A stretch of DNA of 6,039 bases. Source: CAZYWA01 sp964650975 [NCBI: uncultured bacterium]. Its GTDB lineage: Bacteria; JADJOY01. The stretch is from positions 1-6,039 of the forward strand of contig CAZYWA010000494.1 in NCBI GenBank assembly GCA_964650975.1. The letters are read 5' to 3'. Position 1 is the stretch's first letter; the number at the start of each line of letters is the position of its first letter. The notes below the pieces were generated by a model, which was not told where the DNA came from, did not search any database, and worked only from the letters and a program-made list of their open reading frames with translations. The position numbers and the translations under genes are program-made. Of the stretch, positions 1 to 6,039 are shown in pieces.

Positions 1-3000
1 TAGCCCATCACCCGCGCCGGCAAGAGCTCGCGCTCCCACGCGGTGACCGGCACGTCGAAACCCTGGAGCTGTTCGATCACACGCAAGAGCCCGCGCTTTC
101 CCTCGAGCCGCGTGCCGGGCGCCACGTGCTGCCAGCGCAACAGGAAACGCACGTGGTCCTGGCCGGAGACCGGCTCGATCTCCTTCCGCAGGCGATCGAG
201 TGTGTAGCGGTGGATGCGCGCCAGGAGGCGGCGGTCGCAGACTTCCTCGTCGGTGATTCCGGGGTGGAAGCGGCCCCGGATCACGGTGCCGGTGGCTTCG
301 AGTGCCGCGACGGCGGCGCGCACCCGCGGCGTCGGCAACGCGACCGCCTGCGAGATGTCGGCGAACGAAAGCGGGCCGCGGCATGCAAGATGCCCTTCCA
401 CGAGCAGCGCCGCGACGTCGTCCTCGACCGGGGCGGCCGCGTCGAGCGCCACGGGCAGCTTCACGTCGGGCTCGATCCGCGATGGCGCGTGGAGCAGCTC
501 GACAGCCTTCCGGTTCTCGGCGGCGAAGAGCACGCGGTGACCACCGGCGCCGAGCTCGGCGAACGCGGCCCGTCCACTGGCGATCAGCGCATCGGCCAGC
601 TCGCTCCATTCGGCGGCCTCGTCCTCGGCGAGCGCCACCAGCCCGAGCAGCGCTTCGTGGAGCTCGTCGGGGTCGCGGGGATCGGGCCAGGCCTCGTCGC
701 ACACGCGCTCGATCGCCTCGGCGTCGAGCACCGCGAGCGAGCGGTCCTCGTCCGAGAGCACGCGGCGCGTCTGCACGGCGCGGGCGCGGCGTTCCTCGAG
801 CGGCGCGTCGTCGAGGAAGGTGTAGGGCTTCGACGACAGGATCTCGTGGGTGAAGGGCGAGGGCTCGGTGGTGTCCCGCGCGTGGACGCGGATGGCACCC
901 GACTGGATGCCGTCGAGCACCGCGAGCATGCCGTCCACGTCCATCGCCTCGTGCAGGCAATCGTCGACGGTCTGCGCCACCAGCGGGTGATCGGGGATCT
1001 CGATCGGCCCGGTCGCGTTCTCCTGACACGCGACTTGCTTGGGGAAGACCGCGGCCAGGAGGTCCTCGGCGCGCATGCGCTGGATGGGCGGCGGCACGCG
1101 GCGGCCGTTTCGCTGTCGCAGCAGTGCCAGCGCGCGGGTCGAGTTCCAGCGCCAGCGAGCGCCGAACATGGGCGCCGCGAGCAACGCCTGCGTGAGCGTC
1201 TCGCGCGCGGCGGTGGGTCGGAGCAGGCCCTTGAGGTCGTCGAGCGGGAAGCTCTGGCTGGCGCCCAGCGAGAGCAGGATCGCGTCGTCGGTGGCGGCGG
1301 CCTGCAGCTCGAAGTCGAAGGTGCGGCAGAAGCGCTTCCGCATGGTGAGGCCGAGGGCGCGATTGGTGCGCGCGCCGAACGGCGCGTGCAGCACGATCTG
1401 CGAGCCGCCGCTCTCGTCGAAGAAGCGCTCTAGGACGATGTCCTCGGTGGTGGGCAGGATGCCGAGCGCCGCTTTCTGCGCGCGGATGTAGCGGGCCAGC
1501 TCTTCGCCTGCCTGGCGCGGCAGCGCGGCTTCGCGCTCCAGCCAGTCGAGGAGGGCGTCGTCGATCTCGCCGTTCGAGAGGGTCAGGCGATCGTCGACCT
1601 CTCGGCGCAGGCTCGACACTTCCTCGGAAAGCTCGCGGCTTCGTCCTGGCGCCTCGCCCATCCAGAACGGGATCGTGGGAGGCGCGCCGTGGGCGTTCTC
1701 GACCCGCACCACTCCCGCCTCGACGCGACGGATCTTCCACGAGGTGGTGCCGAGCAGGAAGATGTCGCCGGCCATGCTCTCGATCGCGAAGTCCTCGTCG
1801 AGGGTGCCGACGAACACGCCTTCGGGCTCGGCCACGACGCGGTAGTCGGCGAGCTCCGGGATGGCGCCGCCGTTTTGCACCGCAACCATGCGCGCGCCGC
1901 GGCGGCCGCGCACCGTGCCGTGGACCCGATCGCGGTGCAGATGCTCCGCGGCGCGGCCGTTGCCGGTGGGAATGCCTTCGCCGAGCATGGTGACGATCTC
2001 GTCGAAGCGCGCGCGTTCGAGTGACGCGAACGGCCACGCGTCGCGCACCAGCTCGAAGAGCGCGTCCTCGGTGTAGGTCTCGCCGGCGCACTCGGCCACG
2101 ATCTGCTGCGCCAGGATGTCGAGCGGCGCCACCGGCATGCGTAGCCGGTCGAGGCGCCGGCCGCGCACCGCGCGCACCAGCGCGGCACACTCGACCAGAT
2201 CGTCGCGCGTGGTCGGAAACAGAATTCCGTGCGGCTCGAGCCCGAGCGCGTGGCCCGAGCGCCCTACCCGCTGCAGGAACGTCGCGATCTGGCGCGGCGA
2301 TTCGAGCTGACAGACGAGATCGACGGTGCCGACGTCGATGCCCAGCTCGAGCGACGCCGTCGCGACCACCGCCTTCATCTTGCCGTGCTTGAGGCGCTTC
2401 TCGAGATCGTGGCGACGGTCCTTCGAGAGGCTCCCGTGGTGCGAGGCCACCTGCTCCTCGCCCAGCCGCTCGACCAGCGCGTGCGCGGCGCGTTCGGCGA
2501 GGCGCCGCGTGTTCACGAACACCAGCGTGGTGCGGTGGGCGCGGATCAGCTCGGCGAGCCGGTCGTAGAGATCTTTCCACTGCTCGCCCGACGCGACCGC
2601 CGCGATCTCGGTCTTGGGCGTCTCGATCTCGAGCTTCAAGTGCCGCAAATGGCCCGAGTCGACGATCGCGCAGCGCGGCGTGCCGTCGGGCGCCACGCGG
2701 CCCGAGCCGATCAGGTAGCGAGCGCTCTGCTCGATCGGCTTCTGGGTGGCCGAGAGACCTACCCGAGCCGGGCGGGTTTCACACAGGTGATCGAGCCGCG
2801 CGAGGGTGAGGCTCAGGTGGCTGCCGCGCTTGTCGCGCGCCAGCGCGTGGATCTCGTCGACGATCACCGTGTGCACGTGGCGCAACAGCTCGCGGCTCTT
2901 CGCCGCCGTGACCATGAGGTAGAGCGACTCGGGGGTGGTGATCAGGATGTGCGGCGGCTTGCGCAACATCTTCTGTCGCTCGCTGGAGGGCGTGTCGCCG

Positions 3001-3425
3001 GTGCGCACCCAGGTGCGGATCTCGACCGGCGCATAGCCGAGCTCCGCGGCGGTGGCCGCGATCTCCGCCAGCGGCTCGTCGAGATTCCGCTGGATGTCGT
3101 TCGAGAGCGCCTTGAGCGGCGAGACGTAGACCACCTCGATCTGGTCGTCGAGCCATCCGCTCTCGGCGGCGCGATAGAGCCGATCGATGCTGGTCAGAAA
3201 CGCCGCGAGCGTCTTTCCCGAGCCCGTGGGCGCCGCGATCAGCGTGTCCCGCCCCGCGAGGATCTCGACCCAACCGTCGCGTTGCGGCTCGGTCGGCCCT
3301 TGAAACCTCCGCGAGAACCAGGTCCGCACCACGGGATGAAACGCATCGAGGATCGATCCCGAGCGCGCCGCGGCCACGGGTACGAGCGCGGCGCTCGACA
3401 TCGGCAGAGCGAGTTGATGACTCAC
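1..3425 (-). CDS. lhr: Lhr-type ATP-dependent helicase (large DEAD/DEAH-box, superfamily 2), C-terminus cut off by the window edge
   Basis: Lhr proteins are ATP-driven 3'-5' single-strand DNA translocases that unwind duplexes, preferring RNA:DNA hybrids in studied members, and are linked to DNA repair; the protein acts in the cytoplasm. Counting from a GTG at 3425, the helicase motifs come in order: FHP entry (29-31), Walker A APTGSGKT (65-72), TTPES (163-167), DEIH box (190-193), SAT (225-227), LVFVNTRR (301-308), HHGSLS (329-334), ATASLELGIDVG (355-366) and QRVGRSGH (385-392). These cover two RecA domains. A winged-helix and beta-barrel region of the Lhr core follows, including PFW near 586. 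The large C-terminal region includes HAPFGARTNRA (680-690) and the Lhr-typical LLARIHRYTLDRLR (1067-1080). The frame is uninterrupted and all motifs are intact, so it looks functional. About 1141 residues are visible; relatives run to roughly 1400-1550, so some 300 or more are probably missing. Strong certainty on family, weaker on the exact start. Confidence 0.95.
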   Translation of the reverse strand, partial: MSHQLALPMSSAALVPVAAARSGSILDAFHPVVRTWFSRRFQGPTEPQRDGWVEILAGRDTLIAAPTGSGKTLAAFLTSIDRLYRAAESGWLDDQIEVVYVSPLKALSNDIQRNLDEPLAEIAATAAELGYAPVEIRTWVRTGDTPSSERQKMLRKPPHILITTPESLYLMVTAAKSRELLRHVHTVIVDEIHALARDKRGSHLSLTLARLDHLCETRPARVGLSATQKPIEQSARYLIGSGRVAPDGTPRCAIVDSGHLRHLKLEIETPKTEIAAVASGEQWKDLYDRLAELIRAHRTTLVFVNTRRLAERAAHALVERLGEEQVASHHGSLSKDRRHDLEKRLKHGKMKAVVATASLELGIDVGTVDLVCQLESPRQIATFLQRVGRSGHALGLEPHGILFPTTRDDLVECAALVRAVRGRRLDRLRMPVAPLDILAQQIVAECAGETYTEDALFELVRDAWPFASLERARFDEIVTMLGEGIPTGNGRAAEHLHRDRVHGTVRGRRGARMVAVQNGGAIPELADYRVVAEPEGVFVGTLDEDFAIESMAGDIFLLGTTSWKIRRVEAGVVRVENAHGAPPTIPFWMGEAPGRSRELSEEVSSLRREVDDRLTLSNGEIDDALLDWLEREAALPRQAGEELARYIRAQKAALGILPTTEDIVLERFFDESGGSQIVLHAPFGARTNRALGLTMRKRFCRTFDFELQAAATDDAILLSLGASQSFPLDDLKGLLRPTAARETLTQALLAAPMFGARWRWNSTRALALLRQRNGRRVPPPIQRMRAEDLLAAVFPKQVACQENATGPIEIPDHPLVAQTVDDCLHEAMDVDGMLAVLDGIQSGAIRVHARDTTEPSPFTHEILSSKPYTFLDDAPLEERRARAVQTRRVLSDEDRSLAVLDAEAIERVCDEAWPDPRDPDELHEALLGLVALAEDEAAEWSELADALIASGRAAFAELGAGGHRVLFAAENRKAVELLHAPSRIEPDVKLPVALDAAAPVEDDVAALLVEGHLACRGPLSFADISQAVALPTPRVRAAVAALEATGTVIRGRFHPGITDEEVCDRRLLARIHRYTLDRLRKEIEPVSGQDHVRFLLRWQHVAPGTRLEGKRGLLRVIEQLQGFDVPVTAWERELLPARVMG

Positions 3426-3430
3426 GATTG

Positions 3431-3434
3431 CCCT
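3431..3434 (-). promoter_or_regulatory. Shine-Dalgarno that favours a GTG start for lhr
   Basis: The minus strand reads AGGG, then five bases, then GTG at 3425-3423. An in-frame ATG lies eight codons downstream (3401-3399), but this AGGG is 29 bases from it and I see no purine-rich site nearer. Both starts leave about 20-30 residues before the conserved FHP motif, which suits the family. I therefore chose GTG, with the ATG as the alternative. The frame upstream of GTG stays open for a while, so a longer N-terminus is not excluded by stops. Confidence 0.5.
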
Positions 3435-3469
3435 GCTTCTGGCCCGTGAAGCGGTCGCAGGTTCAGCGT

Positions 3470-3491
3470 CGCGCGCGAGGGACCGCGCGCG
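3470..3491 (-). other. Perfect hairpin A (8-bp stem, 6-base loop) in the lhr leader
   Basis: Arms 3470-3477 and 3484-3491 are both alternating CGCGCGCG and pair perfectly. The loop at 3478-3483 reads AGGGAC on the plus strand and GTCCCT in a minus-strand transcript. The structure ends about 44 bases before the preferred lhr start. There is no T-tract after it, so it is not a standard intrinsic terminator. The alternating CG arms are self-complementary, so either strand or two molecules could pair. Its loop is complementary to that of hairpin B. Confidence 0.6.
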
Positions 3492-3524
3492 CTCCAAACC
3501 GCATCCGCGCGATCCGGCGTGGAG

Positions 3525-3546
3525 GCCCACCGGTCCCTCGGTGGGC
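3525..3546 (-). terminator. Perfect hairpin B (8-bp stem, 6-base loop) after glmS; possible terminator without a U-tract
   Basis: Arms 3525-3532 (GCCCACCG) and 3539-3546 (CGGTGGGC) pair without mismatch around a six-base loop, which reads AGGGAC in the minus-strand transcript. It begins 35 bases after the glmS stop codon, where a terminator would be expected. The following bases are GC-rich with no run of T, so termination would have to be U-tract-independent or Rho-assisted. It might instead be part of the leader of lhr. The stem is seen directly; the role is inferred. Confidence 0.4.
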
Positions 3547-3581
3547 AGCGAACGACCTGGGACACGACCGGCGCCTCTTTC

Positions 3582-5408
3582 CTACTCCACCGTCACCGAC
3601 TTCGCGAGATTCCTCGGCTGGTCGATCTCGCAGCCGCGTTCGAGCGCCACGTAGTACGCGAAGAGCTGCATCGGCACGACCGTCAAGAGCGGCGTGAAGA
3701 GCTCCTCGCTGGCCGGGACGTGGATCACGTCGTCGGACATGGAGCCGATCTGCTCGTCGCCTTCGGTGGCCACCGAGATCACCGGGCCGCTGCGGGCGCG
3801 GATTTCCTGGATGTTGGACACCATCTTCTCGTACGAGCTGTCGCGGGGAACCAGGCACATCGACGGGAACTCGGGATCGATGAGCGCGATCGGCCCGTGC
3901 TTCATCTCGCCGGCCGCGTAGGCCTCCGCGTGCAGGTAGGAGATCTCCTTGAGCTTGAGCGCGCCTTCCAGCGCGATCGGGAAATTGAACTTGCGGCCCA
4001 CGTACAAGAAGTTGTGGAAACGCGCGTATTTCTTGGCGATGGCGTGGATCTTTTCCTTCTGCGCCAGGATCCGCGCGATCTTGTCCGGGATCGCTTCCAG
4101 CTCACGGATGAAGGTCTGACCTTCGTTCACGTCCATTCGCTGGCGGCGCGCGAGGAGCAGCGTCAGCAGGTAGAGGATCGTGAGCTGCGAGATGAACGCC
4201 TTGGTGGATGCGACGCCGATCTCCGGCCCCGCGTGGTTGTAGACGCCCGCGTTCGTCTCACGGGCGATGTTGCTGCCAACCACGTTGACGATGCCGAGGA
4301 CCAGCGCTCCTTTGCGCTTCGCCTCGTGGACCGCGGCCAGCGTGTCGGCGGTCTCGCCGCTCTGACTGATCGCGAGCACCGCGGTCTTGGGCCGGAAATT
4401 GAGCTTCCGGTAGCGGAACTCGGAGGCCGTATCGACTTCCACCGAGTAGTCGGTGGCGGTCTCCAGGATGTAGCGGCCCAGAAGCCCCGCGTAGTACGAG
4501 GTGCCGCACGAGACGATGATGAGCCGGTCCATCTCGGTGAGCCGGTCGAGGACACTCTCGAGCCCGCCCAGCCGTGCGATCCCCTCGCTCGCCACCAGCC
4601 GCCCGCGCATCGCGTTCCGCACCGCCTCGGGCTGCTCGTGGATCTCCTTCAGCATGAAGTGGGCGTAGCCCTGCTTCTCGGCCGAGCTCACGTCCCAGTC
4701 GACGGTGGTGGAAACGCGGAACACCTTGCTCTCTTCGAGGTTCCGCAGGTGATAGCCGCTCTTCGACATCACCGCGACGTCGTCGTCGTGGAGGTAGACG
4801 ACCTCCTTGGTGTGGTTCACCAGCGCGGAGACGTCCGAGGCCGCGAACACCTCGCCGTCGCCGATGCCGAGGATCAGCGGGCTGCCGCGCCGCGCCACCA
4901 CGATGGTGTCGGGCTGGTCGACGGCGACGATGCCGAGCCCGAACGTGCCGCGCACCTCGCGGAGCGCGGTGAGCACGGCCTCCTCGAGGTCGCCCTTCAT
5001 GTGCTCCTCGATCAGGTGCGCGATGGTCTCGGTGTCGGTCTCGGAGCGGAACACGTGGCCGCGCGCGATCAGCCGCGCGCGGATTTCCTGGTAGTTCTCG
5101 ATGATGCCGTTGTGGATGACGTGGATCCGGCCCTTGCAGTCGCTGTGCGGGTGGGCGTTCTCGGCGGAGGGCTTGCCGTGGGTCGCCCAGCGGGTGTGCG
5201 CGATCCCGCCAGTCGCGGCGGTGGCCTTCGCGAACACCACCTTCTCGAGCTCGCGGATCTTCCCCTTGGCCTTGTCGACCCGGATCGAGCCGTTTTCGAA
5301 GAGCGCCACTCCCGCCGAGTCGTACCCCCGGTATTCGAGCCGGTGGAGGCCCTCGAGCAGGATCGGCAGGGCCGGTCTCGACCCCAGGTAGCAAACGATT
5401 CCGCACAT
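3582..5408 (-). CDS. glmS: Glutamine-fructose-6-phosphate aminotransferase (isomerizing), glucosamine-6-phosphate synthase
   Basis: GlmS converts fructose-6-phosphate and glutamine to glucosamine-6-phosphate and glutamate, the first committed step to UDP-GlcNAc for peptidoglycan and lipopolysaccharide; it is cytoplasmic. The protein is 608 residues, against 609 in E. coli. The N-terminus MCGIVCYLG exposes Cys2 as the nucleophile of the class II glutamine amidotransferase domain once Met is removed. That domain also shows EYRGYDSAG (25-33), HTRWATHG (71-78), HNGIIEN (99-105) and SETDTE (122-127). Two SIS sugar-isomerase domains follow: CGTS (301-304), SQSGETADT (348-356), EIGVASTKAF (396-405), EGALKLKEISY (481-491) with Glu488, and KHGP (503-506) with His504. 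The C-terminus is the family-typical DQPRNLAKSVTVE, with the active-site lysine at 603. Every catalytic position I can check is present. The start is fixed by the required Met-Cys and by AGAAAGG ten bases upstream. The gene lies between a DUF3574 lipoprotein gene and lhr, not beside glmU or glmM within this window. Confidence 0.98.
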   Translation of the reverse strand: MCGIVCYLGSRPALPILLEGLHRLEYRGYDSAGVALFENGSIRVDKAKGKIRELEKVVFAKATAATGGIAHTRWATHGKPSAENAHPHSDCKGRIHVIHNGIIENYQEIRARLIARGHVFRSETDTETIAHLIEEHMKGDLEEAVLTALREVRGTFGLGIVAVDQPDTIVVARRGSPLILGIGDGEVFAASDVSALVNHTKEVVYLHDDDVAVMSKSGYHLRNLEESKVFRVSTTVDWDVSSAEKQGYAHFMLKEIHEQPEAVRNAMRGRLVASEGIARLGGLESVLDRLTEMDRLIIVSCGTSYYAGLLGRYILETATDYSVEVDTASEFRYRKLNFRPKTAVLAISQSGETADTLAAVHEAKRKGALVLGIVNVVGSNIARETNAGVYNHAGPEIGVASTKAFISQLTILYLLTLLLARRQRMDVNEGQTFIRELEAIPDKIARILAQKEKIHAIAKKYARFHNFLYVGRKFNFPIALEGALKLKEISYLHAEAYAAGEMKHGPIALIDPEFPSMCLVPRDSSYEKMVSNIQEIRARSGPVISVATEGDEQIGSMSDDVIHVPASEELFTPLLTVVPMQLFAYYVALERGCEIDQPRNLAKSVTVE

Positions 5409-5418
5409 GTTTTCGATG

Positions 5419-5425
5419 CCTTTCT
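5419..5425 (-). promoter_or_regulatory. Ribosome binding site of glmS
   Basis: The minus strand reads AGAAAGG, followed by ten bases and then the glmS ATG. It is the best Shine-Dalgarno match in the window and agrees with the start set by the catalytic Met-Cys. It sits just downstream of the leader stem-loop, so folding of that loop could affect ribosome access. Confidence 0.7.
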
Positions 5426-5431
5426 GGCTGG

Positions 5432-5464
5432 ACGTCCCCGGGTAGCTCGCCGAGCCGAGGACGT
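5432..5464 (-). other. Stem-loop in the glmS leader (10-bp stem with one G-U pair, 13-base loop)
   Basis: In a minus-strand transcript, ACGTCCTCGG (5464-5455) pairs with CCGGGGACGT (5441-5432) around a 13-base loop. Nine pairs are Watson-Crick and one is G-U; on the plus strand the same position would be a C-A mismatch. The stem is thus better formed in the RNA made in the direction of glmS. It ends 23 bases before the ATG and 6 bases before the Shine-Dalgarno. There is no T-run after it, which argues against an intrinsic terminator for the upstream gene. Function unknown. Confidence 0.5.
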
Positions 5465-5493
5465 AAACTAGCGTTCACCTGTTGGGGCCGCAA
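5465..5493 (-). promoter_or_regulatory. Weak sigma70-like promoter candidate for glmS
   Basis: The minus strand has TTGCGG (5493-5488), a 17-base spacer, then TAGTTT (5470-5465). Spacing is ideal, but only three of six bases match consensus in each box. TAGTTTAC is one of the few AT-rich patches in the region. A start site about seven bases downstream would fall inside the left arm of the leader stem-loop, so this promoter and a complete stem are hard to combine in one transcript. Treat as a guess. Confidence 0.25.
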
Positions 5494-5524
5494 GGGCCGG
5501 AGCCGGGCGCTCGAGGGCGCGCGG

Positions 5525-5959
5525 TCACTGAAAGCGCGCGCAGGTCGGGGTGCGCTCGCGCAGCACGGCCTCCTGGCCGAAGCGGCGCTTGTACTCGGCG
5601 GCGATCTCCGTCACCGCGCTGCTCGACGAGGCGTCGTCGGGGTGGAGGAGCATGACCACCTCCGACCGCTCTTGCTCGACGCGGCCGCTCTTCCCTCGCC
5701 ACTGGCCGGTGGCGTCGAGCACCGTGAGACCGTCGGGGAAGCGCGGCGTGACGACCTCGTTCAGGAAGCCTTGCCACTCGGCGTCGCTGATCGTGCCACC
5801 GGCGGGGAGATTGCGGCCGAAGTAGAGGACGTCGCGGAGCATCGCAGTGTCGGCGAGATCGCAGATGACGCCGGTGCCCGGGTCGACCCGGCGGAGCTCT
5901 GCCGAGCAGCCGAGCGCGCTCGCGAAGAGCAGGAGCCAGGGGATGACGAGCGGTTTCAT
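5525..5959 (-). CDS. DUF3574 family protein, predicted lipoprotein of unknown function
   Basis: The protein is 144 residues from an ATG at 5959. The N-terminus MKPLVIPWLLLFASALGC is a typical lipoprotein signal: a lysine, a hydrophobic stretch, and ALGC with Cys18 as the lipid site. ALGC is looser than the classic LAGC box. The mature part matches DUF3574 by recognition: LYFGRNLPAGG (45-55), EWQGFL (61-66), TPRFPDGLTVLDATGQWRG (71-89), a conserved ERSEVVMLLHP segment (97-107), YKRRFGQEAVL (123-133) and a C-terminal CARF. Cys33 and Cys140 bracket the domain and could form a disulfide once exported (inference). The family has no assigned function that I know of. A serine after the lipid cysteine would suggest outer-membrane placement under the E. 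coli Lol rule. A GTG at 6037 would add 26 Pro-rich residues and bury the signal, so I rejected it. The ATG has no clear Shine-Dalgarno. The gene is 116 bases upstream of glmS. Confidence 0.85.
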   Translation of the reverse strand: MKPLVIPWLLLFASALGCSAELRRVDPGTGVICDLADTAMLRDVLYFGRNLPAGGTISDAEWQGFLNEVVTPRFPDGLTVLDATGQWRGKSGRVEQERSEVVMLLHPDDASSSSAVTEIAAEYKRRFGQEAVLRERTPTCARFQ

Positions 5960-6039
5960 CCGGTGGTGGCGCAGATTGCCGATATCCGGCTCGGGCGCCG
6001 GCCGTCCGATGGCCGTGCTCGGGCACGGCTCGGCCACGA
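5960..6039. other. Right-edge non-coding stretch with a short perfect hairpin (6012-6029)
   Basis: I see no supportable gene here. Arms GCCGTGC (6012-6018) and GCACGGC (6023-6029) form a perfect 7-bp stem around a four-base loop (TCGG on plus, CCGA on minus). No T-run follows on either side within view. It could be the end of a transcript from outside the window or part of the leader of the DUF3574 gene; the window stops too soon to tell. Confidence 0.4.

Noticed and set aside
126-1433. A 435-codon open frame on the plus strand opposite lhr
   Set aside because: It is antisense to conserved Lhr sequence, low in complexity and matches no family I recognise; it is a composition shadow.
1-3425. 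A frameshift or pseudogene in lhr, since no plain start-to-stop frame is complete in the window
   Set aside because: Translation is continuous from 3425 to the edge with all helicase motifs and the C-terminal landmarks in one frame; it is open only because the window ends.
2229-3449. A 406-codon open frame on the plus strand opposite the lhr helicase core
   Set aside because: The opposite strand encodes the canonical helicase motifs in order; the plus-strand product is Arg/Asp/Leu-rich shadow sequence.
3519-5471. A 650-codon open frame on the plus strand covering the whole of glmS
   Set aside because: It lies antisense to a gene with every GlmS motif intact. Its translation is rich in Arg, Val, Asp and Leu with no recognisable domain, as expected when GC-rich third positions remove stops from the opposite strand.
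4258-5493. A 411-codon minus-strand open frame overlapping glmS in another frame
   Set aside because: It overlaps the true GlmS frame, is extremely Arg/Pro/Gly-rich and has no domain; the GlmS frame is unambiguous.
5409-5524. A possible glmS ribozyme or riboswitch in the leader
   Set aside because: The glmS ribozyme is known mainly from Gram-positive bacteria and needs a larger conserved core than this 116-base gap shows; I see only a simple stem-loop.
5517-5539. GCGCGC repeats flanking the DUF3574 stop codon that could pair as a terminator
   Set aside because: The 6-bp arms are self-complementary CG runs that occur often in such DNA, the loop contains the stop codon, and no T-run follows.
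5960-6037. N-terminal extension of the DUF3574 protein from a GTG at 6037
   Set aside because: It would place 26 Pro-rich residues before a clear lipoprotein signal peptide; the ATG at 5959 puts the signal at the N-terminus.

Overview
The window is a high-GC stretch (about two thirds G+C by eye, not counted) with GC-rich third codon positions. All recognisable genes are on the minus strand, so transcription runs from right to left. The content points to a free-living Gram-negative bacterium of proteobacterial or deltaproteobacterial/myxococcal type: a lipoprotein of the DUF3574 family, a standard bacterial GlmS, and a full-length-type Lhr helicase close to the Pseudomonas/deltaproteobacterial form. 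That assignment is an inference from family resemblance and base composition; there is no rRNA or other phylogenetic marker.

Right to left: 6039-5960 holds no gene I can support, only a short perfect hairpin. 5959-5525 is a small DUF3574 protein with a lipoprotein signal. 5524-5409 is the glmS leader, with a good Shine-Dalgarno, a 10-bp stem-loop and a weak promoter candidate. 5408-3582 is a complete glmS. 3581-3426 is a gap of about 156 bases with two hairpins of identical geometry whose loops are perfectly complementary to each other. From 3425 to the left edge runs a large helicase gene, lhr, open at the window boundary; 1141 codons are inside and the C-terminus is missing.

The three genes do not form an obvious pathway. 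GlmS supplies glucosamine-6-phosphate for peptidoglycan and lipopolysaccharide. Lhr is a DNA-repair-type 3'-5' translocase and helicase. The DUF3574 lipoprotein is an envelope protein of unknown role. They are co-directional but separated by gaps of 116 and about 156 bases, so independent or partly coupled transcription is as likely as a tight operon.

I see no mobile element, CRISPR array, tRNA or rRNA, and no new defence or biosynthetic system. The coding content is ordinary. The most interesting signal is in the non-coding DNA: the paired hairpins between glmS and lhr, then the stem-loop in the glmS leader. Both need comparative or experimental support.
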